The translations under genes were made by a program, and so were the position numbers. This document shows, piece by piece, positions 39,022 to 47,800 of a DNA stretch of 51,098 nt. Origin of the DNA: Streptomyces viridochromogenes (GTDB taxonomy: Bacteria; Actinomycetota; Actinomycetes; Streptomycetales; Streptomycetaceae); NCBI RefSeq assembly GCF_001270495.1, contig NZ_LGUR01000238.1:1-51098 (forward strand), in the 5' to 3' direction. The notes beneath the pieces are model-generated. The model saw only the letters and a list, made by a program, of their open reading frames with translations. It searched no databases and was not told where the DNA came from. Each line of letters begins with the position of its first letter. The first letter of the stretch is position 1.

Positions 39022-40371
39022 TCACAGAGGGGGCTGTGCGGGGGCGGGGCCGAGGGTTGTGGTGCCGGGGGCCGTGCGGTGGCCCAGCCCCGTCCGGTAC
39101 GCGTCCAGGGCCGCCTCCACCCGTCCCGTGCGGCGGAGCAGGTCGCCGAGCAGACGGCACAGGTCGGCCAGGTCGCCGGCCGCGCCCGCGCGCTCCAGCA
39201 GGCTCAGGGCGCGGACGTAGTGCTCCTCGGCGGTCTCGGTGTCGTGGGTGTCCTCGGCGATGATGCCGAGGAGGCGGTGGGCGGCGGCGGAGTGCAGGGC
39301 GCCGCGTTCGGGGCTGAGGTCGCTGAGCACCTCGTGGAGCAGGGCGGCGGCCTCGTCGGACTTGCCGCGCCGGTGCAGGACGTCGGCGAGTTCGACGGCG
39401 ACCTGGCTGGTGTAGAGGGCGGCGCGCTTGGCGGTGAGCATGGCCCGTGCCTCGCGCAGCGCCGCCTCGGCGCCCTCCAGGTCGCCGTTCTGGGCGTGGA
39501 CGTAGCCACGCATCCAGTGGCAGTTGGCGAGTTCGGTACGGATCTGGAGCTGCCGGTACAGCTCGGCGGCCTTGGCGAGGGAGGCGTCGGCCTCGGCGAC
39601 CCGGCCCTCGGCGAGGAGGGTGCGGGCGACGGACCGGTGCATCCGGGCGACCAGGGCCGGGTCCGCCGCCTGCGGGGCCAGGGCGAGGGCGTATTCGGCG
39701 GACTGGGCGGCGCGGGCGTGGGCGCCCATGTCCATGTAGGGGCCGATGACGCTGGCGTAGAGCAGGAGGAGGGCGTCGGGGTCGTGCAGGCCGCCCCGGT
39801 TGAGCTCGTCGAGGGTTGATTCCAACAGGTATACGGCGTAGCGGAGTTCACCGGCGAGGTAGTGGGACACCGCCCTTCCGCGCAGGGCGGGGACGCGGGC
39901 GGGAAGCGGGGCGTCGGCTTCGGTGAGCACCTGCTCGGCCTGCTCGAAGTGGCGTCGGGCGGAGGCGAGTTCGCCTACGTCGATGCCGCAATCGCCGAGC
40001 CCGAGCAGGGCCGCCGCCCGCTCCTCGGTGAACCCGTGCGCCTCCGCCTCCGCGAGCAGCGCGGTGTACTGCTCGGCCGCCGCCTCGGCATCGCCGGTGG
40101 CGAGGGCGCGGTGGGCCTCGGTCAGCCGCAGCCGCAGGCCCGTGACGAGGTGCGCGGGGCGCCCGGTGGCGAGTTCCTCGAAGGCGACGCCGAGCCGGCC
40201 GGCGATGTGCCGGAGCGCGTCGTCGGAGGCGCGGACGCGGCCCGCCTCCAGTGTGGAGATGTAGGCGGGGGTGTACGCCGGCTCCGCCAACTGCCTCTGC
40301 GTCAGCCCCCGGTCGGCCCGCAACTGCTGCACTCTTCGCCCGATGGTCCCCGGGTCGTCACGGTCCGACAT
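39022..40371 (-). CDS. HTH (XRE)-TPR transcriptional regulator
   Basis: This 449-aa regulator has an N-terminal Xre-type helix-turn-helix (RVQQLRADRGLTQRQLAEPAYTPAYISTLEAGRVRASDDALRHIA, in segments) followed by about nine tetratricopeptide-type helical repeats (AAALLGLGDCGIDVGELASARRHFEQAE and so on). This domain order is the same as in the RRNPP family (Rap, PlcR, PrgX) whose TPR groove binds small secreted peptides. ATG 40371 has GGGGGAG upstream. A 56-aa secreted peptide gene lies divergent across a 99-base gap with three phased TTAA repeats. Confidence 0.9.
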   Translation of the reverse strand: MSDRDDPGTIGRRVQQLRADRGLTQRQLAEPAYTPAYISTLEAGRVRASDDALRHIAGRLGVAFEELATGRPAHLVTGLRLRLTEAHRALATGDAEAAAEQYTALLAEAEAHGFTEERAAALLGLGDCGIDVGELASARRHFEQAEQVLTEADAPLPARVPALRGRAVSHYLAGELRYAVYLLESTLDELNRGGLHDPDALLLLYASVIGPYMDMGAHARAAQSAEYALALAPQAADPALVARMHRSVARTLLAEGRVAEADASLAKAAELYRQLQIRTELANCHWMRGYVHAQNGDLEGAEAALREARAMLTAKRAALYTSQVAVELADVLHRRGKSDEAAALLHEVLSDLSPERGALHSAAAHRLLGIIAEDTHDTETAEEHYVRALSLLERAGAAGDLADLCRLLGDLLRRTGRVEAALDAYRTGLGHRTAPGTTTLGPAPAQPPL

Positions 40372-40420
40372 CGCCCAACTCCCCCTGTGCCTCTTGCCGT
40401 TCGCGTCCGACAGCGCCTAG

Positions 40421-40450
40421 GTTAAACCGCGTATTAAACGTGGTTAACAC
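40421..40450. promoter_or_regulatory. Phased TTAA repeats in divergent promoter
   Basis: The AT-rich island GTTAAACCGCGTATTAAACG and following TGGTTAAC contains TTAA at 40422, 40434 and 40444, 10-12 bases apart, each in a GTKTTAA context on the minus strand. It also forms an outer inverted repeat GTTAAACC/GGTTAAC. It is a good candidate binding site for the HTH-TPR protein, between the two start codons. Confidence 0.5.
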
Positions 40451-40470
40451 AACGCTGTTGCGAGGTCGCC

Positions 40471-40641
40471 GTGCAGGAACGCACCAGCACCACCGAGCGC
40501 TACACCCGAGGGTTCGCCGCGGCGGTGGCCGCCGTGGCGACGTTGGTCCTGGCGGCGAACGCGGGCCCGGCGCCAGCGGCGGCGCCGGATCCTGACCGGC
40601 GGCCGGCTCAGCATGTCATCTCGCGGCATGCGAGCGGCTGA
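40471..40641 (+). CDS. Tiny secreted peptide gene divergent from the HTH-TPR regulator
   Basis: GTG at 40471 with GAGG five bases upstream opens 57 codons. The protein has a signal peptide (RYTRGFAAAVAAVATLVLA, then ANAGPAPAAA) and a C-terminal peptide (PDPDRRPAQHVISRHASG), stop TGA 40639-40641. It carries its own perfect terminator. Small exported peptides beside HTH-TPR regulators are the usual signal genes in RRNPP quorum sensing; here the pairing is inferred from position only. No Cys, so no disulfides. Confidence 0.6.
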   Translation: MQERTSTTERYTRGFAAAVAAVATLVLAANAGPAPAAAPDPDRRPAQHVISRHASG

Positions 40642-40655
40642 GAGTCGTACAGGCC

Positions 40656-40692
40656 GGCCCCGGCGGGACACTCACCGTGTCCCGCCGGGGCC
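40656..40692 (+). terminator. Perfect 16-bp terminator of the peptide gene
   Basis: GGCCCCGGCGGGACAC pairs perfectly with GTGTCCCGCCGGGGCC, loop TCACC, about 15 bases after the stop at 40641. It may also serve the convergent RNase-like gene. Confidence 0.88.
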
Positions 40693-40744
40693 GCGGTGCC
40701 GTCGACAGGGCCCAGCGACGGTCAGCCCGTCAGGGGATCAGCGT

Positions 40745-41317
40745 TCAGGGCCGGCCCATGTAATGGAAGGTGCTGTAGTGGTCGTCCGTCCACCACACGT
40801 CACCTGTGTTGACCGCCCGGACGAGCCGGCGAGCGTCGCGCCGGGGAACGGCACTGTTCACGGGGCCGGTGTAGATGGTCGTGTTGTACTCCTGGAAGCT
40901 CCCCATGTAGTGCATTGCGGTTGACGACGTGCCGGCGTGCCCGGCGTGCATGAAGCTCCGCAGCGCACCGTCCCGGTCCTGGTACTGACCCCCTGTGAAG
41001 ATCATTTCCCGGTGCTGCCTGTGAGTGGCCGGGTCGACCCAAGCGGAAGCGGTGAACCACTCCCGGCCGGCGATATTGTGCCAGTTCGGCCAGCCCATGT
41101 CGCGCCAGAAGTCGAGCCCGTCGCGCATGTCCTGCGGCGCCGGCTGAGGGTTGCTGGAACTGCCGGCCACGCTCGAACCACTCTGCGAAGGGCCCGACGG
41201 CGGGATCGGCTGGGCCATGGCCGCGCCCGGGCTGCCGAGGCTGAAGGCAGTGCCAAGTGCTGCGCTCGCAAGTCCCAGGGCGATCGCGCGCCGTGTCCGC
41301 TGCCTCGTGCCTCGCAT
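40745..41317 (-). CDS. Secreted guanyl-specific ribonuclease-like protein (RNase Sa/barnase type)
   Basis: This 190-aa secreted protein has a signal peptide (RGTRQRTRRAIALGLASAALGTAFSLG), a Ser/Pro linker, and a C-terminal domain resembling microbial RNase Sa. FQEYNTTIYTGP (E143, base), RRDARRLVRA (R163/R164) and DDHYSTFHY (H180, acid) align with HEYTVITPG, RTRGTRRI and DHYATFSL. It would cleave RNA after G. An extra approximately 50-residue region (DFWRDMGWPNWHNIAGREWFTASAW) lies before the catalytic part and no barstar-like immunity gene is adjacent. GGAGG precedes ATG 41317. Upstream are boxes shared with two other secreted-protein genes. Confidence 0.7.
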   Translation of the reverse strand: MRGTRQRTRRAIALGLASAALGTAFSLGSPGAAMAQPIPPSGPSQSGSSVAGSSSNPQPAPQDMRDGLDFWRDMGWPNWHNIAGREWFTASAWVDPATHRQHREMIFTGGQYQDRDGALRSFMHAGHAGTSSTAMHYMGSFQEYNTTIYTGPVNSAVPRRDARRLVRAVNTGDVWWTDDHYSTFHYMGRP

Positions 41318-41417
41318 GACGTCCTCCATCGGTCGATGGCCGGCGACCACTGTGGTGACCGGTCCGGCATCCACATTCACAAGGGGGGAAGTTGATGACC
41401 ACGCCTCTTCGCCACAG

Positions 41418-41469
41418 GAATCAATCGCCTTTCACCAGGGCGAATCAATGCCGGACGGATCAATCGCCG
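41418..41469 (-). promoter_or_regulatory. ATTGATT box cluster upstream of RNase-like gene
   Basis: On the plus strand GGAATCAATCGCC (41418), GCGAATCAATGCC (41441) and GGATCAATCGCC (41458) repeat the AATCAAT motif. The first two flank CTTTCACCAGGGC, nearly the same as the centre of the box at 44820. The near edge is 100 bases upstream of the RNase-like start at 41317. Confidence 0.6.
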
Positions 41470-41554
41470 CACACGCCGCGGTACGGCATCCCGGGCACGT
41501 CATTTCGCCGCTGCGCCCAGGGCAGACCGCTCTCGCCGGTCCGCGCACACCGAC

Positions 41555-42219
41555 GTGATCGCCTTCGACGGCTCGATCAGGTAGCGCTGGAGCCCCGACG
41601 GCGGCCAGGTCTTCGTCCTGTCGGCCGCACGCCACAGTGACGCCGTCACCGTTGCCCTGCGGGAGATCGGCGCCAGGACCAACGCGATACCCGAGTGCGC
41701 CCCGTTACTGGAGCAGATCGACGACGCCGACCTGACCGGCTGCGTGGTCACCGTGGATGCTTTGCACGCCCGGCGGGCCCATGCCGTCCACCTCGTCAAG
41801 GAGGGTCACGCGCACTACTTCCTGTCCGTCAAGGACAACCAGCCAAGCCTGGCCGGGCAGATGAGGCGTCCAGATCCGCCGGAAGCGCCGGAAGCCGGAA
41901 GCGCCGGAAGATCGGGGCGAATAAGTGGTCCACGGAAACCGTCTACGCCGCCACCGATCTGCCCGCCGGACAGACCGGCGCCTCCGAGCCGGCCGCCTGG
42001 GCACGCGGGCACTGGATCATCGAGAACGCCGTGCACTGGACCAAGGACGTTGCCTTCGGCGAGGACGCGGGCCAGGGGGCACAACGCCCCGGTGGTCATG
42101 ACGGCCCTACGCGACATCGTGCGAGGCACCCTTCGGCTCGCCGGCCGGACCAACACGGCCAGCGGCCGACGCGCTCATACCGACCCCGAAAGCACCCGCA
42201 CCCTCCACGGCATCCCATG
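41555..42219 (+). pseudogene. Relic of an ISAs1-type DDE transposase
   Basis: Translation gives DVIAFDGSIR then an in-frame TAG at 41582, then VFVLSAARHSDAVTVALREIGARTNAIPECAPLLEQI, VVTVDALHARRAHAVHLVKEGHAHYFLSVKDNQPSL. A frameshift follows, then WSTETVYAATDLPAG, WARGHWIIENAVHWTKDVAFGEDA, another shift, and NAPVVMTALRDIVRGTLRLAG. This is the order of an ISAs1 transposase with stops and shifts. No clear terminal inverted repeats remain. It is dead and lies beside the RNase-like gene. Confidence 0.85.
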
Positions 42220-42318
42220 ACCAAACCCGGACGAGTCCTGAGAACTCCGGGGCCCTGCCGACGGTCTGGTTGTGGCTGGGCCACGGCTACGGATGCGGCT
42301 GCGGCTATCTGGCCACGA

Positions 42319-42900
42319 TCAGAGCTGGAACTCCGCCGGCGACAGGCCCAGCGCACCGCAGGCCTCCCTGAGGATCGCCGCCTCCGCCTGGGAAAAGTGA
42401 CCGTCGGCGCCGGCGATGACGATGCCGGTCTGGACGACCGCGCGGGCCTCGGTGGGCTTCTTGGCGGCCTTGGCGATCTCCTGCATGGCCTCGGTCTTGC
42501 CCTGCGGGAAGTTGCGGGTCAACAGGTCCGCATGCTTGTTGAAACGCTGGCGCAGCTGGTCCGGCGGGAAGTTCTGCAGCACGTCGTTGCTGAGGATCAT
42601 CGACTCCATCTGCTGGCGCTCGGCGGCGTCCACATGCCCGTCCGCCGCCGCGACCAGGGCGCACATCGCCATGCTGGCGTCCCGGTACGCGCCGCTCTTC
42701 AGCTCGGTCTTCAGGGAGCCGAGCTGAGTCTTCAGCAGGCCCACCAGCTGGGCCTTCGAACCGCCCCGCGAGCCGCTGCGCGAGCCGCCGGCCGCCGGGC
42801 CGCCGTGACCGCCCTGGCCGCCGGTCGTACCGTGGCCGCCGCCCTGGACCTGCTGCTGGAGCTGCTTGGCCTGGTCCTTGAGCCGGTCGAACAGTGCCAT
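42319..42900 (-). CDS. TerB-like tellurite resistance protein
   Basis: This 193-aa cytoplasmic protein has a helical lead-in (LFDRLKDQAKQLQQQVQ), a Gly/His/Ser-rich linker (38-55) and a TerB domain: DASMAMCALVAAADGHVDAAERQQMESMILS and IVIAGADGHFSQAEAAILREACGALGLSP, each with the acidic metal-type DGH motif. The ATG at 42900 has GAGGTGA five bases upstream. It is on the same strand as, and downstream of, the XRE/DUF397 pair. No other ter genes are near, so it is an isolated TerB. Confidence 0.92.
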   Translation of the reverse strand: MALFDRLKDQAKQLQQQVQGGGHGTTGGQGGHGGPAAGGSRSGSRGGSKAQLVGLLKTQLGSLKTELKSGAYRDASMAMCALVAAADGHVDAAERQQMESMILSNDVLQNFPPDQLRQRFNKHADLLTRNFPQGKTEAMQEIAKAAKKPTEARAVVQTGIVIAGADGHFSQAEAAILREACGALGLSPAEFQL

Positions 42901-42988
42901 TGACGTCACCTCGGTATTCGTCGGGGTCATCCGGGCCATCACTGAGGCAACGACCGCCTCTGAGTAAAGGTTCCACAAAGCCCTGAGA

Positions 42989-43186
42989 TCAGGGCGCGGC
43001 CACGTGCGCCACAAACGCCGTGAACGCCTCCGGCGACAGGGTCAGCGTGCCGTGGTCGGGGTTCTTGGAGTCACGGACGGCGACGAGGGTGGGGAGGTCG
43101 GCGACCTCGACGCATTCGCCGCCCGTGCTGCCGCTGTAACTGGACTTACGCCACAGGGCGTTGACCAGTTCCGGTTTGCTGCCCAT
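42989..43186 (-). CDS. DUF397 protein
   Basis: This 65-aa protein has the family pattern LWRKSSYSGSTGGECVEVADLPTLVAVRDSKNPDHGTLTLSPEAFTAFV (in segments). DUF397 genes follow XRE/DUF5753 regulators in Streptomyces, where they act as small partners of the regulator. It overlaps the end of the upstream regulator by 41 bases. GGAGGAG precedes the ATG at 43186. Confidence 0.95.
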   Translation of the reverse strand: MGSKPELVNALWRKSSYSGSTGGECVEVADLPTLVAVRDSKNPDHGTLTLSPEAFTAFVAHVAAP

Positions 43187-43994
43187 AACGCTCCTCCAGT
43201 ACACCCTTGATCAGTTCCGCCGAATCCTCCACGGACAGGGCGGCTCCCTGCAAGCCAGCGTAGCGAAGGGCGGCGTCGCGGATGGTTTCCGGGTTGGCCG
43301 TCATGTGGCCCGAGATCAAGTCCTCCGTGTAGATGACGTCCGGGTCGTCGTCGAAGCGGAGCAGGGTGAACGAGCCGTCCAGGCTTGCGTGTTCACCCAC
43401 CCTGAAGGGCAGCACCTGGAGGCGGATCCAGCGCTCGTCCTTGAGGCTCAACAGGTGGAGGAGCTGGTCCCGCATGACCTCCCGGCCGCCGATCGGGCGG
43501 TGCAGTACGGCCTCGTCGAGGACCACCAACGTCACGGGAGGCTGCTCCCGCTTGAGGATGCGCTGGCGCTCCATGCGGGCGGCAAGCAGCTCGTCGAGCT
43601 TGTCCGGCTGACCCGTGGCCAGCACCGCGCGGGCGTACTCCTTCGTCTGAAGCAATCCGTAGACCAGCTGGCACTGGTACGTGGAGATGTACGTCGCCTT
43701 CGCCTCCATGTCGGCGAACGGCTGGAACCACGTCGGCAACTGGCTCCGCAGCACCAGCCCGACCAACCCCGAGAAGAACCCGTCCGTCCCCAGCGCCGCA
43801 TCCACCCGCTCGGAGAACTCCCGCTGCGGCACCTTCCTCGCCGTCTCGATCTGGCCGATCAGCGACCCCGTGCAGAAGACGACGTCGCCCAGGTCACGCA
43901 GCCTCAGACCGGCCGCTTCCCGTCTGCGGCGCAGCTCGTAGCCGTAGTAGTCCAACGGCGAGGCACTGGGGTCGAGTTCGCGGATGAGCGGCAT
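43146..43994 (-). CDS. XRE-DUF5753 transcriptional regulator
   Basis: This 282-aa regulator has an N-terminal helix-turn-helix (YELRRRREAAGLRLRDLGDVVFCTGSLIGQIETARKVPQ, in segments) and a C-terminal DUF5753 domain (EAKATYISTYQCQLVYGLLQTKEYARAVL, then RIRLQVLPFRVGEH-type and PDVIYTEDL). These proteins are abundant in Streptomyces and act with the following DUF397 partner. No Shine-Dalgarno precedes ATG 43994, but TACGCT on the minus strand ends about eight bases upstream, so the mRNA may be leaderless. CCGGAGCG and CGCTCCGG at 43999 and 44021 form an inverted repeat there. Confidence 0.93.
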   Translation of the reverse strand: MPLIRELDPSASPLDYYGYELRRRREAAGLRLRDLGDVVFCTGSLIGQIETARKVPQREFSERVDAALGTDGFFSGLVGLVLRSQLPTWFQPFADMEAKATYISTYQCQLVYGLLQTKEYARAVLATGQPDKLDELLAARMERQRILKREQPPVTLVVLDEAVLHRPIGGREVMRDQLLHLLSLKDERWIRLQVLPFRVGEHASLDGSFTLLRFDDDPDVIYTEDLISGHMTANPETIRDAALRYAGLQGAALSVEDSAELIKGVLEERYGQQTGTGQRPVA

Positions 43995-44062
43995 ATCGCC
44001 GGAGCGTAGTCAATCGACTCCGCTCCGGTGATGGGAATCACGCAATCTCGCGACCGGCCGGG

Positions 44063-44728
44063 TCAGCAGTTCCAGACCGCCCAGTACCACTTGCCCTTCA
44101 TCTCGCTGTCCGAGTTGAACACCGGCGTGTTGATCTCGACGCCCCTGGAGCCCTTGCCCGGGTAGTACCAGAAGTAGTGGCCGTTCTTACGCTTGCCGTA
44201 GTGGACCTCGATCCAGCCCTGGGACTTGCGCCAGTACGGTGCGAACCAGTACCCGCCGGCCATACCGGGCGGGACATGGGCCGTGAGCTTGTTGGAGGTG
44301 GTGCTGGTCCTGCCCACCTCCCACTTCTCGGTCTGCGACGAGCTGACGCTCACGCCCGCTGAGATCGTGTCCGAGAAGCCGGCGCTGACCTCGTGGCTCG
44401 TCTCCTGCTGGAAGGAGTACGAGGTGGTGCGGGAAGCCGTCCACCAGCGTTCGACGTCCAGGTCCCTCTTGCCCGCGCAGTTGTACACCGGGTTGCCGAC
44501 CTGGCGCCGCTTGCCCAGCTGGGTCCACGCCTTGACCTCGTGGTATTGGCAGGAGTCGGCCTTGCCGTTGTTGCAGTCCCAGATCACGTCGGGCTTGTCG
44601 TCGCCCCAGCCCGGGCTGGTGTTCGCGCTCGCTGTCCCCGAGGAGAAGGGGATCAGGACAAGGGCCAGGGCGGGGGCGAGGACGCCGAGGCGTCTGCTGC
44701 CGGCCTTCATGAGTGTCTTGGGCTTCAT
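44063..44728 (-). CDS. Secreted beta-rich protein, possibly aerolysin-type pore former
   Basis: This 221-aa secreted protein has a signal peptide (KPKTLMKAGSRRLGVLAPALALVLIPFSSGTASA). The mature part has two Cys pairs and a long Ser/Thr alternating stretch (SYSFQQETSHEVSAGFSDTISAGVSVSSSQTEKWEVGRTSTTS, in segments) followed by AHVPPGMAGGYWFAPYWRKSQGWIEVHYG. Such alternation plus a VPPG turn is typical of the membrane-spanning region of aerolysin and ETX/MTX2-type toxins, so it may form a pore, but length and family match are not certain. GGGAGG precedes ATG 44728. A box shared with the RNase-like and NLP genes lies 91 bases upstream. Confidence 0.6.
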   Translation of the reverse strand: MKPKTLMKAGSRRLGVLAPALALVLIPFSSGTASANTSPGWGDDKPDVIWDCNNGKADSCQYHEVKAWTQLGKRRQVGNPVYNCAGKRDLDVERWWTASRTTSYSFQQETSHEVSAGFSDTISAGVSVSSSQTEKWEVGRTSTTSNKLTAHVPPGMAGGYWFAPYWRKSQGWIEVHYGKRKNGHYFWYYPGKGSRGVEINTPVFNSDSEMKGKWYWAVWNC

Positions 44729-44819
44729 GGGGTGAGCCTCCCGTCCTGTGTCCATAGGGCCGTGGCGCAAGCGGAGGAGGTTGCCCACGCCACGGCTCGA
44801 ACGAGGCTGACAAGCCGGT

Positions 44820-44861
44820 GGATTGATTGGTAGCCCCTTTCATCGGGGCAAACAATCAATC
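44820..44861 (-). promoter_or_regulatory. ATTGATT...CAATCAATC box upstream of the pore-former-like gene
   Basis: GATTGATTG (44821-44829) and CAATCAATC (44853-44861) are perfect inverted copies around GCCCCTTTCATCGGGGC. It lies just after the stop of the big NTPase gene and 91 bases upstream of the secreted-protein start (44728), and could also act as that NTPase gene's terminator. Confidence 0.6.
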
Positions 44862-44874
44862 AAGGCCCCTCCCG

Positions 44875-47800
44875 TCAGTCCCCGCACACCTTCCGGTACG
44901 GCGCGTCCGGCACGTACGTCCGCCACTGCGCCGGCGTCAGCTGTCCGCCCACCCGGGCACACACCCGCTCGACCACGCGCTCCGGATCGACGACGTACCG
45001 CTGGAGCGGCACATGGAGTCCGGTCGCGTACACCGTGCTGCTGTCCGCGCTGAACGCCACCGAGACGATCTCCTCGCCCGCCGTCGGCAGCGGCCCGCCG
45101 AGCGGCTGCTGGGTGGGGACGTCCCACAGCTGGAGCGTTCCCGAGCTGCCGCCCACGGCGAGCGTGCGGCCGTCCGGGCTCAACGCCAGCGCGCTGACGC
45201 CCTCCGGGGTGTCGCCGAGCCTGGCCGGGAAGACGTTCCGCAGGACCCCGGCCTTGTGCTTCAGGTTCCCGTCCCACAGCGCGACCCGGCCGGTCCCGTC
45301 GCCCACGGCCAGCCGTGAGCCGTCCCCGCTGAAGGCGATGGAGCCGATCTGGTCGCCCTGGACGAGGCCCTTCCCGGCCACCGGCCCCTTCGGGAGGCGG
45401 GCGACGCGGTTGTCGCCGACCAGCAGGCCGTCGTCGGGGCGGACGGCCAGGCGGCTGCTGTTCAGGCCGGTCACCACGGAGGTGCGGCGGTGGCTCGCCG
45501 TGTCCCAGACCTCGTCGGCCAGGTCATCTATCGTGGGCGTGCGCACGGCGTACAGGGTGCGGCCGCCGGCACCCAGGGCGATGTCGATCAGCGGCCCGGT
45601 CGAGTCGGGCGTGGCCAGGTCCAGGGTCTCGCGGACCCTGGAGTGGCGTACGTCCCAGATCGTGATCCGTTGCGGGGCGGCCTCCCGGCCCGGCGCCGAG
45701 ACGCCGTACGCGAAGACCGCACCGTCCGGGCTGAACGCCGTCAGGGCCAGGGTGTCGCCGGGGACGACCGGGTCCATGCCCGCGAGGGCCACGGGCATCG
45801 GCGGCGACGGCAGGGTTCGTGGGGCCTGGCCGGCGCCAGTGTCGCGCAGCTGGAAGCTATAGCCGGTGCCGGTGCTCGTGCGTTTTGCGGTGGCGAGGGT
45901 CCTGCCGTCGGGGGCGAGCCGCACGCCGGACAGGCCGTCGTCCTGCCAGTCCGGCGTCACCGCCGCCGACACGTCGAGGGAGTGGACGGTACCGGACTCC
46001 AGGTAGCGCAGCACGGGGTGCGTGGGATCCCACGCGAGGGCGCCGTACACGTACTGGTTGTTGAAGGAGTGCCGGAAGACCGGGGCGTCGGGGGACGACA
46101 GCCGCCACACCTTGATCTCCGCGCTGTCCACCGCCGCCAGGAACTTCCCGTCCCCGCTGAAGGCGGCGTACCCGACGTCCGGCACGGAGAGATCGGCCAG
46201 CTGCTTTCCCGACCCGGTGTTCCAGACGCGGACTCCGGCCGGGGAGACGGCGGCCATCCGCTGCCCGCCGCCCATGACCAGCGTGGCGTCGTTGTCGGCG
46301 CAGACGTCCTTGTCCTGCGCCCACTCGCCGGACAGCTTTCGTTGCCGGGTGACGTCCCACACCTGGGGCGTGGCGCCCTGGCCGCCCGCCGGGCAGACCG
46401 CGACCGTGCCGGCGTCGGGGGCCATGTCCGCGCGATCCACCACCTGCGGGCTCTCGAACAGGGACTTTCCGTCGGTGCGGGAGCGGACGACGGCCCGTTC
46501 GTCGTCGCTGCCGGTCACGAGGAAGGCCCGGTCGCCGACGACGGCGGAGAACGCCTGCCACGGCCCGCCGCCGGTCCAGCGTCCCGCCACCGTGTCCCAC
46601 AGCCGGATGCCGTCCTGGCCGGACAGCGCGATCACCTTGGCGTCGGGGGACAACCCGACCACCTCGGCGGCGTCGGCCGGCAGCCGGCCCGAGCCGGTGC
46701 GGCGATGCGCAGCCACGTCGTACGTCCGCCAGGTCCGGCCCGCGACGCTGAGCAGGACGCGGCCGGAGGTGGTGAGGAAACGGAGGGCGGTGTCGCCGGG
46801 CGCGGGATCGGAGAAGGTGTCCCGTTCGGGCTGGGCGAGGGCGCCGAGCAGGGCCCGGCGGGACTCGGCCAGCGGGGAGACTCGCCAGGCGGCGGCGCCC
46901 AGCAGCATCGCGGCGCGCGGGTCGGTGGTGCGCAGGGAGTCGGCGACGGAGGCGACGCGGCGGGCGGTGGTGTCGGTGCGCTGCCGCTCGTTGTCGAGGT
47001 GCTGACTCCAGGCGGCCAGGCTGACCACGAGCGCCACCGCCAGGACGGCGGACAGGGCGGTGACCAGCACCCGCGACCTGCGGGCGGTCCGCGCCGCCGC
47101 CCGCCGCTCGGCCTCACGCGCCTCCAGCGCGGCGACGAGGAACGCCCGCTCCGACACCGTGAGCGTGCCGTCGTCGGCCCCGAACAGTTCCTCGGCCCGC
47201 GCCAGCCTGCTGCCCCGGTACAGCCCGCCGGGGTCGCGGTCGTGTTCCAGCCAGGCGCGGGCGGCCTCGGTCAGCCGGCGGTGGTGGCGCAGCCGCTCAC
47301 GCTCCTCCTCGATCCAGTCGTGCAAGCGCGGCCAGGAGTTGATCAGCGCCTCGTGGGCGAGCTGGGCGTCCTCCTCGTCGACGGTCAGCAGGCGGGCGCG
47401 GGCCAGCCGCTCCACCACCGCCGGCACATCGGGGCACGCCCAGTCCTCCTGCTCAGCCCGGGTCAGCGGTCGCCGGGTGTCGGGGGTGCCCTGACCGGGC
47501 TCGACCATCCGCAGCAGCAGGCGCCGGGCGGCCTCCGCCTGGGGTGCGGTCAGCTGCCCGTACGCCTCCTCGGCGCTGGCCGCGATGGCGCCGTGCACGC
47601 CGCCGGCCGCCTCGTACGCGGCGAGGGTCAGCAGCCGGCCCTTGCGGCGTCGCCAGGTTTCCAGGAGGGCGTGCGAGAGCATCGGCAGCCCGCCGGGCTC
47701 GTCGAGGACCTCCTCCACGATCCGCGCGGTCAGCTCCCGCTCCACCAGAAGCCCGGCCTGCTGCGCCGGCTTGACGACCGCTTCCCGCAGCTCGTCCGCC

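Noticed and set aside
41151..41558. Plus-strand gene covering the RNase-like promoter
   Set aside because: It crosses the signal-peptide coding part of the RNase-like gene and its translation shows no family resemblance.
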